Below, in pieces: positions 55,195 to 64,000 of a stretch of DNA of 64,000 bases. Below the pieces are notes generated by a model, which was not told the origin of the DNA, did no database searches, and saw nothing but the letters and a program-made list of their open reading frames with translations. This DNA is from Membranipora membranacea (lineage: Eukaryota > Bryozoa > Gymnolaemata > Cheilostomatida > Membraniporidae), in contig OU612075.1 in the NCBI GenBank assembly GCA_914767715.1, positions 5,392,001-5,456,000 of the forward strand, read 5' to 3'. Numbering within the stretch: the stretch's first letter is position 1; every line of letters begins with the position of its first letter. The translations under genes and the position numbers were made by a program.

Positions 55195-55700
55195 ATAGCT
55201 AAGTTAGCAAAACCAGCTACGCATGCAAAGCATTCATTTCAGATCACGGTCCAAACAACACTACAAACAATAAATCAGGGTTATCACTCATGGTGCATTA
55301 CATGAACAAACTAAACAACAAATCAACATTACATCAAGAGCTTCATCAAGGACTATTGTGGCATGTCATCTCCAGGGCAGGGCCAAAATGGAGTACCTGC
55401 GATGCAACCTGCGAGAAAACTATGATATTATGGTCTTCTGTATTGGATCAAATGATATTGTTTTGGGCAATGAACTAAAATAATTTTTTGATTGGTTCTT
55501 CAGTCAAAACGATACAAGACACTAAATAAGTGCAAGTTTTACTAATCATGGGCCAATGGCTAACACATTTTCAATACCAAGATGAGAATCTATAATTTTA
55601 CTCCACTAGGAAAACGGGGAGTTTTTTTTTAGGTAAAAAATACGGAACCCAATTCAATATGTCATTGGCGATGAAGAAATGTGAATGTGAAAGAAGAAAT
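55195..55700 (+). pseudogene. P-element-like and SGNH-like remnants
   Basis: 55200-55270: LAKPATHAKHSFQITVQTTLQT, the P-element DQG region in a shifted frame. 55335-55510: the SGNH-like block, best read as AKMEYLRCNLRENYDIMVFCIGSNDIVLGNELK then FFDWFFSQNDTR, with intact GSND. 55560-55690: decayed continuation. The DFAENY block that normally lies between is missing, so there is an internal deletion relative to 32-34 kb. Confidence 0.6.
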
Positions 55701-57376
55701 AAGATAATACCATTAGTTTATCATTATGGTGAGGAGAGTTTATTGGTTCACCTGGATTACAGCTTAATGTTACTGTAAGTGATTTGCCTCTCAATATAAT
55801 GTGAAATGATTTAGTTGATTCATGTCGTTATACAATAAGTTTTGGAAGGTGCTGTTCACTCAGCAGCGATGCACAAACTCAAGATGACTAACCAGGAAAA
55901 CGAGATAGTGGTACGTAGGACGACATTTTGCGATTCTCAGCAGAGCTAGTTCGCACATTCATGTATACAGCTCTGTATGATAGTGAGTCATTTAAAGAAT
56001 TACATTTTTCTTCACGCACTTAAAACTACACTGAGTATTGGAATAACGCCGCTATTTCATCAATATTATATGTACGTGCACACACGCTGCTGTGTTATGA
56101 TCTGCTAAATTTGCTGCTAATATATGCTGCCGTAAGCTTAATGATGTAATTGTGTTGTAGCTGTTATACATACAACTCAAACTCGAGACAGCTCCAGCTT
56201 GTCTGTCTATATTCGACAGACATACTCTGGTCCTAGCACCTATGTTATGGAACGTGTTATTAATTAATTTGCAATGTACTAAGAAATTTGTAATTTTTTG
56301 TTTGTATTATATTCGTAATAATAAGATGGCATTATTGTTTAATCGCATTGTATTGAACTTGTTGCCCACACATACACACAATTTTCATTCATTTGCTCAT
56401 CTTCTATTTGTTGTTATCCAGTGTTTACGATCTCCAATGGTCTCAAAATAAAAGCAAGATCCGTTTGAACCAAGCTGTCTGTCATAACATCTTGGTTTAC
56501 TAGAATGAAGGGGACCTGGTCGAAATCAGTGAGATACCAGAACCAGCCCGGGAAACTCTAGGAGGTGAGTTCACCAAGAACTTCTCTGGTAATGCATTAT
56601 TGGTTGGCCTTATTCTCGACTGATCTTCTTGGTAGGGGATTTTGGGTTTAATAGCTGTAGTACTACTTACTTTAATTGAAAACTGTGAAACATTTTTCCT
56701 GTAGACACTGATGGAGACCATGGTTCCATGCTTAACTCACAGAATATAGAAGGGAGGGCCAGATGGAAGAGTGCGAGGCACCAGACAGCAGCTGCCTCAT
56801 ATGCAAGCGGTGTGGTCACACTGCAGCGAGGAGGAATTGAGTTTACCAATAACACCTGCTCTCTCAGGAGAAAAGAATGACAGGAATAACATCGGGACTG
56901 AGTAGGGCAGGTGGAACTGGTTTGCCAGCCACATCAAGGAGGTAAGATCTTGTTATTGATGTAGATTCGCTCTTATGCTGTGCTGCATTGCTTGCTTTCA
57001 ACTTTTGCCTTTAAAATGACAAATCATGTTTATCATGCCCAGCTAGGTATCGGTTGTAATTATCACCTTTCACATTCAGTTTCAGGATGAAGTTAAAAGA
57101 TATAGGAAGACGCCTGATGTGCCAGAAGAACAGAGGTGCGAAGTGCGAGATGCTAACTTCCTCTGGATGGCAGCATGGATGTGCGTGTGTGCACGGAGAT
57201 GTGGTGCGGCACCCTTGCACTGAATTACAAGACAGTGAGTCAATTTTAATATTAACTCTCTTCAAACTGTTATATGTGCCAATTAGTTTTCGGTAGAAGG
57301 GTAATTGGTTCATGACTTCTTGCCTGTTCATGTTCACTATCACTGCATTCAGTTTGATTTTCTTTTATTTAAACAG
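55701..57376. other. Mostly unrecognised; possible N-terminal exons of the SDGxSGQNKN protein
   Basis: 56705-56880 (NSQNIEGRARWKSARHQTAA..., ending before AAAGAATGA) and 57082-57235 (KLKDIGRRLMCQKNRGAKC...) look coding and are bounded by AG/GT pairs. They directly precede the exon at 57377, so they may be upstream exons of that protein; no motif confirms it. Confidence 0.35.
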
Positions 57377-57695
57377 GGACTAAATAACAAAAGAAGGGGC
57401 GTAAACGGACTGAGCAAGAGAAGAGTTTACAGGGGAGTGCCAAGCAATAAGTTGACTGATACAGACATTGAAGACAAGGCTCGGTTTGTTATAGAGGCGA
57501 GCCAGGTGATGAGCCACTACAGTCACATTTCGGCAGAGGGCAATATCCTGCTGGATTTTACCTGGGAGACCTCTACAGACAGTTTTTGCAGAGCCTGACT
57601 CCAAACCAGAAACAACCCAGCCACACATGGTTTAACACTTTCAGTGGCACGCATTACAACATGGGCACTCACAGGCCAAAGAGCGTTTAGTAAGT
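57377..57695 (+). pseudogene. SDGxSGQNKN-family putative transposase, N-terminal exon
   Basis: After a TTTAAACAG acceptor: GLNNKRRGVNGLSKRRVYRGVPS, FVIEASQVMSHYSHIS, then, after a frame change near 57545, GDLYRQFLQSLTPNQKQPSHTWFNTFSG and YNMGTHRPKS. SHYS, the LYxxFL segment and the closing YNxGxHRPKS are the order seen in this family just before the Cys/Asp exon. A stop at 57688 falls where the donor should be. I considered a viral capsid for this piece and rejected it. Confidence 0.6.
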
Positions 57696-57806
57696 TGAAC
57701 ACCCTCTATTGCTTAGAAACCCTCCGTGACTATTTTGCATTACACATTTTGTGTGTTCATGGTACTTTCTTTCCAGATAACTGAACTATGTTATTGTTTC
57801 TTCCAG

Positions 57807-58105
57807 CTGTGACCTATGGGTAACTAAATCAGCAGGATCCGACTGAGTAGGAAACAGAATGGTATGAGAGGCACATTATTATGAAAGACGAAGCTTACCT
57901 CAGCTGCAGACAGCTGGACATTAAGGACAAATCAAAAGTTGTGGTGAGCTTTGACCTCCAACAGATACTACCTTTTTTTAAGCTGTAGTCCAGCAAACAA
58001 ACCTTTTATGAATCTAGATTGGCGCTATATAATCTTTGTTTTTTTGTTAAGAACACACAGCAGGGCTACAGCATGTGTTGGAGCCAAGTAGTAACCAAAT
58101 CCATC
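57807..58105 (+). pseudogene. SDGxSGQNKN-family putative transposase, exon without Rep
   Basis: After GTTTCTTCCAG: CDLWVT, then (frame shifts) EWYERHIIMKDEAYLSCRQLDIKDKSKVVVSFDLQQILPFFKL, TFYESRLALYNLCFF, GYSMCWSQVV. It aligns with 34140-34233 on one side and 34960-35150 on the other, with only AAGCTTACCTCAGC between: the Rep-free arrangement. The coding frame passes straight through the point where Rep sits in the other copy, so this is the original state of the exon or a precise loss. The family's SDG part is not preserved downstream. Confidence 0.75.
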
Positions 58106-58109
58106 TGGC

Positions 58110-58960
58110 AGACAGTCAATTGATCAGGGTACACCAAGATGAGGTGCATGAAATACATGAACGACTTAAACAAGGAGATTAAATAATCACAGAAAATGAT
58201 ACGGCAGGATAAAAAGTACAATAAACTAGTGAATTCCACACTTCACACTTCCAAACACATTTCACATGATGAAGTCAGCAAAGTAGCTGCAGTGCCCGTG
58301 GGAGATATATGATAATGTTTCAATGCTATCCAGAACAGAAAAGCTGTCGCTTTGGAGGTCAGGTCTACCATCACCAACCTAGCTATCAGTCGAACTTTCT
58401 CTAGCCAAACATTGTGCGTGTGATATATACTATATTACTTTGACTATCTTGATCGAAAATGTTTAAAATGCTCTTCCTCTCAAGTCTGTGCTGACTTTGA
58501 GAACTTCATCAAGGATAATGTGAGTGACAAGGTTTGTTGTTGTGGTCAGTGATGACCTCAAACATGATGCCTGCTCTGATAAAAATTACCTTACTGTGCT
58601 GAGCAACCACATCTCCATGTCAAATCCAGAAGTGACCAGCTCATCAAATGAAGGAGAATGAGGAAGAGAGACGACTGCAGCGGCAACAGTTGCTGCGTCT
58701 AAAGGACAGCGCTACACAATATAAGTTATCTGATTAGCATCCAATTATTATCACTTGATGCACAGACTATCCCAGAAAGTATGCGTGTAGGCCCCTCTTG
58801 GAGTGTTTCTAGTCTTGTGTGGCAGATCTTTCAATGCTTATGAGACATCAGATACACCCTGATTTTAGGAGCCACAGGTCGTTTGATGACAGGGGAAGTG
58901 GGCTCAAAAACATTCACAGGCTTCTATCATTCAAGAAATGAAAAATGAGACGCTCTTTGA
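58110..58960 (+). pseudogene. P-element-like plus DFAENY-family block, copy D
   Basis: 58118-58230 repeats TTGATCAGGGTACACCAAGATGAGGTGCATGAAATACATGAAC from the end of the P-element-like piece; 58255-58745 continues into the DFAENY-family flank with VVVSDDLKHDACSD.NYLTVLSNHISM (58535-58620). 58820-58960 matches 42395-42590. The VDFAENY part itself is deleted. Confidence 0.6.
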
Positions 58961-59129
58961 GAGACGGAACGGAATAGTGACAATTTTGTGTGCATACTCT
59001 CATTGGTTGTGCAAATATGTTCTTTACGCTGCCTAATTTTGTTTGCAAACCTCATGCAACACATCATCTTATCAACATTTATTAGCCAATATTAGCACAT
59101 TATAGTGTGGTTTCCTCCTGTAGTTCAAG

Positions 59130-59760
59130 TATGCGGACACATATTTTAACTGAAGTGAGACAGCTTACCCGAACATTGATAGCGATAGTAAGTAACCTAT
59201 TGCAAACTTGGAGCAAAGAAAGTTGACTACTTTCCTCGTTTAATAAGTTAGGCACAGGTCAAATAAATCATGTACATCATCAAATTATTTCAGTGCCATT
59301 GCTGGCACATTGTTACCATTGCAACATTAGATAAAATGATGATTATGATTGGAAGTATCATTTTATTTTAATTGCGATTGATTATTAATCATAATGCTAA
59401 ATTTCTTTGATTCCCTTCACTAACAGAACTGCAAAACTTGGAAGTTATACCAAAATGAAGGGAATTGAGGTTGTCTTCAGCCATTGAAGATTACGCATAA
59501 GACTGGAAATTTCATAGACTATGTGTGGCGTTCAATCTCCAGGGCAAGGCCAAAATGGAGTACATGCGATGCAAACTGCGAGAAGTCTACAATATCATGG
59601 TCTTCTGTGTGGAATCAAATAATATTGATTCGGGCCGTGATCTAAAACAATTTTTTTGGGGGATTGATACTTCAGTCTGAACGATACAAAACATTGAATA
59701 TTTGCAAACACATGATATCATGGGCCTATGGCCGATGGCTGACACATTTTCAGGAAGGGA
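59130..59760 (+). pseudogene. SGNH-like remnant, copy D
   Basis: 59520-59690 reads VAFNLQGKAKMEYMRCKLREVYNIMVFCVESNNIDSGRDLKQFF, the SGNH-like third block with GSND changed to ESNN. The upstream flank (59135-59450) matches 33180-33550. Next comes a LINE. Confidence 0.55.
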
Positions 59761-59947
59761 AAGCAGGGAGTGTTTTTTGTAATGGTCTGACAGCCTTAGG
59801 GTTCAAATTAAATGTTATCAAATCCATTTATTTGATAGATATAGAATGATCTAGTGCGATTGTTGTGCGTGACATCGTGCTGACAAGCTGCTTGTGAAAA
59901 ATTCTCTCTCTCTTGATTAAAAATTGTAAATAATTACTGGATATCAT

Positions 59948-61509
59948 ATGGAAGACAGTGCTTTAAGTTCTAAAAAGCGGAAGCGAGATGACCAAGATGA
60001 CGATCAGCAAGAAAACAAAAAAGAAATGCCGTATTATTTAAACAAACTCAGAGCACCTCAAAAAAAGCTTGATTCAACAACTCAAGACAACAGCATCGAA
60101 ATCAAAGGTACTCTTGACAACATTCAAATCGTACTGGTGTGCAATTCTGCAACATACGAGGTTGTAAAAGCTAACTTCCAGTCCTCGTTAAAAGATCAAG
60201 GACTTTACACCTCTTTACAGACCAACCGGGATCAAACAAAAACAACTGTAGTCGCTGTAGTGGTCACAGTTAAAACAAAGAAGAAAGGAAAAAAATCTTT
60301 ATACACCGCGAATTTTTATAATACAACATCTACCATACTTGTCAATGGTATTAAGGACAAAGATATTTTCCTTGACCACTACACTAAACTTATCAACGAC
60401 ATTCCTGAACATACTATAAATGCATTGAATGCCACCATTCAACAGAAATGTAAAGAATTCATTACATCCGAGCAAGGCATGAATGCGGCAGACGTTCAAT
60501 TACCAAGTCTGGAAAACGGCTACACGTCCAATCAAAGCTCCAGCACATCAGTTGCCATAGAAAGCACCAGCTCTCACAATCATCAAAGAACATCAGGCAA
60601 CACATGTGAATCATGCAGCAATATCCAAAGCCTCATCAGCGTCATGATGAGCAAAATCTCGGAGCTAGAAAACAAAGTTAAACAACAAAGCACTTTAATA
60701 CAGAAACTTGTTGACCAACAACCAATAACCGATCAAATACAACATCAATCCGACCAACTCGAAACCAGCATCAACAAACATCTAACAAGTAAATTGGAAT
60801 GCAATTCAAATTCCTCACCACATGAAAAAGTTTCTCCCAACAATCAAACAGCATCAGCACAACACTGGGCTAACTATAATCATCAGCAACTTAATCTGCC
60901 ATCAACTTCCTTAACGAACAACAACAATCGAACCAGCATGAGAACACAACCCCAAAAGAACAAAAAATAGACAACAGTTTCCGACCTATAGACAATCTTG
61001 TCATAGATATTAAGAAGGACTCCATGACCTACAGCAACTTTAACCAAGATACCATCAGACGCATCCTCAACAAAACCTTTGGGCCAATCATAATAGAAAA
61101 GATTACCAGATATAACTTCAATACAAATAAACCCAAAATTATGATACAGTTCAACCACCAAGAAACGAGAAACAACATCCTACGCAAATGGAACACTGAT
61201 CTATTTGGTGGATCAAGTATACGCCAAATAATCGACTCGAGGTCCCTGACAGAAAATATGGGTATGTTGAAAGGTGTCCCACTAGATGCTGAGGACAGCA
61301 CTGTAATAAATTATATAAAAGTGCTCTACCCTCATGCTACATCAGAAAGAATTTTTAAGGAGGGCAAACCAATGAGAATGTTCAAAATTAAGTTCCATTC
61401 TCATGATGATTTTCTTTTTTCTATTAAAAATGGCATTTGTCTCCTATCACAAAGAGTTAAATGTCAATTTGAGCAAATGAGAAAATTAATTCTGAATATG
61501 CATTTTTGA
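59948..61509 (+). pseudogene. LINE family D, copy 2, ORF1
   Basis: ATG at 59948. N-terminus MEDSALSSKKRKRDDQDDDQQENK (basic, nuclear-signal-like), then LDNIQIVLVCNSATYEVVKA, SLYTANFYNTTSTILVNGIKD, a coiled coil (SKISELENKVKQQSTLIQKLV) after CESCSNIQSL, Gln/Asn/Ser-rich linker to a stop at 60968-60970. A new frame from 61024 carries the C-terminal domain: MTYSNFNQDTIRRILNKTFGPIIIEKI, NMGMLKGVPLDAED, MRMFKIKFHSHDDF. So one interruption between linker and C-terminal domain. This copy has the complete N-terminus that copy 1 lacks. Confidence 0.88.
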
Positions 61510-64000
61510 ATATCGGTGGAATCACCAGCAAAATATAGGAGATAAAATCAATTTTGCATCAACATAAATTCGCAATTCTAGGATTAGCAGAAACATTTTT
61601 TGAATGAGCATGATGGTGTTGGTATTTATGCGGTGCCAGGTTATCAGGTGATTAGGAGAGATCGGGGATATGGTTACGGTGGTGGTCTCATTGTCTACAT
61701 ACATGAATCCGTGCAATTCGAACATCTTGCAGAATTTGACAATAGCATGCCTGAGTCTATAACTATCAAAGTAAAGCCAAGTACAAATAAAAGTTGTTTT
61801 GTCTCATTTATATACAGGCCTCCCAACTCCAAGTCTGCATGGTATGATCTTGCTTACGAATACTTTGAAAAAGCTTTTTCACTGTATAATGAAATGATTA
61901 TACTAGGAGATTTTAACATCAACATCCTTGAACAAAGAAGCAACAGAAAGTGGTTGAATATTGTTAAATCTTTTTCCTTCCGTCAATTGATCTCAAAGCC
62001 AACAAGAGTTACAGAAACATCCAGCACCCTGATCGATCACGTATACACAAATCTGCCCTCAGACATGTCAGAGAGTGGAATTATAAAATATGGAATGAGT
62101 GAGCATTACTTAGTTTTCATTAAAATTTCATTTTCCACATTAAAGGTAAAAGCAAAAAGAACATCATTTGCATTCAATGACTATTCCAAATTTACAAACC
62201 AGAATATACATGACCTTTTTCAGGTCGTCACTTTAATGATGTATTGTGTGAGAATACTGTAGACCGTATGTATGCAAGATTTAATGACACCTATAGTTCA
62301 TTAATCAAAACACTTGTCATCACCAAGAAAAGATTTGTAAAAACTGCTCAACTAACTGCCCAAATGGATGGATTTATTACTATCATAGACAAAAATTTGT
62401 CACGAAATACGTTGTTAATACTGACAAGAAAGAAAAACATGGAAAAATCAGATCTCTGTTGTATAAAAAGTTTTTTTGAATAGTATGTTATTAAGTGTAT
62501 GTATGAGATGTCTTAAAAAGCTGTCTCTACCCCATGTACCCCGATATTTAACAGTGCGGTAGCGACCTGAGGGGCATTTAGTTAGAAAGTCATTGATAAG
62601 TGCTCTTCATCGTGTATGTACCGTAGTCCAAGTGTCTTGATCTGGTTGGCCACCAGAGCATCTATATCGGGGTGCTCAATCCCTAACTTGGCGGCATCTT
62701 TAAATATTTAAATGGTTAGATGATGAGGTAAAATCACACATGCATTTGTGTGATAGATTGAAGAGAGAGGGCAAATGGGAAGAATACAAAATTCAATGCA
62801 ATCATGTTACAAATTTGATTAAGAAGAAAAAATCGGTTATTTCAGATATGATTAAAAATAACAAAAATAACACCAAACCTGTTTGGGAAGCTTTAGGAAT
62901 CAATCAAACTAAAATTTCACCGATGGTCAATATCTGTGTTTTATTCCCTGATGAATTGAACAGACACTTTACATCGATTGCAAAATCCATAACCAAGACA
63001 TCCCTGATTCCCATGAATATAACATGATGAGACCAGTGACAACCCAAACGTTTTCTCAATTGACTCGCTTTACTCCAGAAAATTGTTTCAAATATCTAAA
63101 AAACATTTCTGACAATAAAGCAACTGGTCATGATGGTATATCTGTTAAGGTTTTGAAGAAAACGTGGCCTTACATATGCGACATTGTAACTGACATGTTC
63201 AATAGAGCATTAATAGAGGGTGTATTTCCTTCACAGTGGGAAACCGCAAGAGTAATTCCTATTCATAAGGGTGGAGATAGCAAAGATCCATCTAATTATC
63301 GCCCTATATCAATACTTCCTGTGCTATCTAAGATTTTTGAGAAATAGGTGAATTCCCAAATTCAAAAATATCTCACCACAAACAAATTTCTTCACAAATT
63401 ACAATGCGGATTTAGAGAAGGTTATTCCTGTGTTGATTCCCTACACAAACTCATTTCTGACTGTTTGTCAGCAAGATCAGATGGTCACTTTGTTGCTATG
63501 ATGTTTTTGGATTTCAAAAAAGCTTTTGACTGCGTCGACCATAAAATTCTTCTGAAAAAATTGACAATGTACGGTATAACGGGCAAACTGCACTCTCATA
63601 AAATCTTTCCTAACAGATAGGACACAATTTGTAGCTATACAACAAGGTGCAAAAAGTTCAAAAATTCTTCCAATAGACATTGGTGTCCCCCAAGGCTCAA
63701 TCCTTGCACCAAGTTTATTCCTCATATACGTCAATGATCTTTTATCCTACACATTACATTCCAAGGCATTTGCCTACGCTGATGATACAGTTTTCGTATC
63801 AAAATCTGACAACTTTGATACACTTAATGATTTATGTGATACTGATCTACACTTGATAGAAAGTTGGTGAAGGAATAATAGGATGTTGATAAACATAAAA
63901 AATCTCACTATATGCTTGTACAACCCTCTCATAGAGCCACATCTCAAGATTTAGATCTAAAAATTAACCATAAAAGGCTAAACCGAAATGCCAATACCAA
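61480..64000 (+). pseudogene. LINE family D, copy 2, ORF2, running off the window
   Basis: NSEYAFLNIGGITSKI then a stop; LAETFF (61585) and, from 61600, YAVPGYQVIRRDRGYGYGGGLIVYIHE, YRPPNSKSAWYD, GDFNINILEQR, LIDHVYTNLPSD, YGMSEHYLVF: endonuclease. From 62740: RT with KATGHDGISVKVLKK, PSNYRPISILPVLSK, a TAG at 63345-63347, LQCGFREGYSC, FLDFKKAFDCVDHKILL (63508), frameshift near 63595, GVPQGSILAP (63681), AYADDTVF (63774). About 350 bp of foreign sequence interrupts the linker near 62360-62710. Multiple lesions; older than copy 1 in ORF2. Confidence 0.9.

Noticed and set aside
57377-57695. Basic, Trp/Tyr-containing frame near a Rep-related exon as a possible viral capsid
   Set aside because: Motifs SHYS, LYxxFL and YNMGTHRPKS fit the putative transposase family that flanks Rep; no Arg-rich capsid arm.
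1-64000. Bacterial or phage origin of the window, suggested by many short ATG/GTG frames
   Set aside because: Spliced exons, LINEs, Harbinger, P-element and hAT sequences and the lack of gene-dense operons show animal nuclear DNA.

Overview
This window looks like nuclear DNA from an invertebrate animal, probably aquatic and perhaps lophotrochozoan (inference). It is AT-rich. Coding pieces are split by introns with GT/AG borders and joined in phase. Most recognisable coding sequence belongs to eukaryotic mobile elements: LINEs with APE-type endonuclease and reverse transcriptase, PIF/Harbinger, P-element-like and hAT DNA transposons, foldback MITEs and tRNA-like SINE heads. There is no operon structure, ribosome-binding-site pattern or long gene-dense run of the bacterial kind. 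No species can be named from the sequence alone.

Layout. 1-770: three 250-bp tandem units, each with a 79-bp imperfect palindrome. 843-2227 (minus): the last three exons of a PIF/Harbinger nuclease, joining perfectly in frame. 5394-8104: a LINE with two visible lesions, followed by a tRNA-Leu-like sequence. 8852-15061: the only likely host genes, a small family of secreted cysteine-rich proteins (one member with a signal peptide and a chitin-binding-like domain, five exons on the minus strand) plus orphan homologous exons on the plus strand, interspersed with two long-armed foldback elements. 16264-18110: a second, badly decayed LINE.

18.8-26.1, 31.2-36.1, 37.3-51.4 and 52.9-59.8 kb form a mosaic graveyard in which the same blocks recur: a two-exon gene of unknown function, Harbinger exons, a P-element-like catalytic domain, a family with DFAENY/SDDLKHD motifs, an SGNH-hydrolase-like piece, a MADF exon, a RecQ-like helicase exon, and a large putative transposase with SHY...FDLQQ...SDGxSGQNKN motifs. 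Their order is partly conserved, and they are interrupted by LINE fragments (26.5-30.6, 36.5-37.0, 40.2-40.6 kb), an RNase H-bearing LINE piece (21.3-22.1 kb) and a hAT-like insertion with a clean 8-bp target duplication (38.5-39.4 kb). 59.9-64.0: a second long copy of the 26.5-kb LINE, running off the window.

The most striking object is at 34.23-34.96 kb: a CRESS-DNA-virus-type Rep (HUH endonuclease plus SF3 helicase motifs, no internal stop over about 240 codons) lying inside an exon of the SDGxSGQNKN putative transposase. A second copy of that exon at 57.81-58.10 kb lacks the Rep and acts as a natural empty site. Apart from the chitin-binding-like gene, nothing here needs to be a working host gene; most units are fossils whose joint history is the interesting part.
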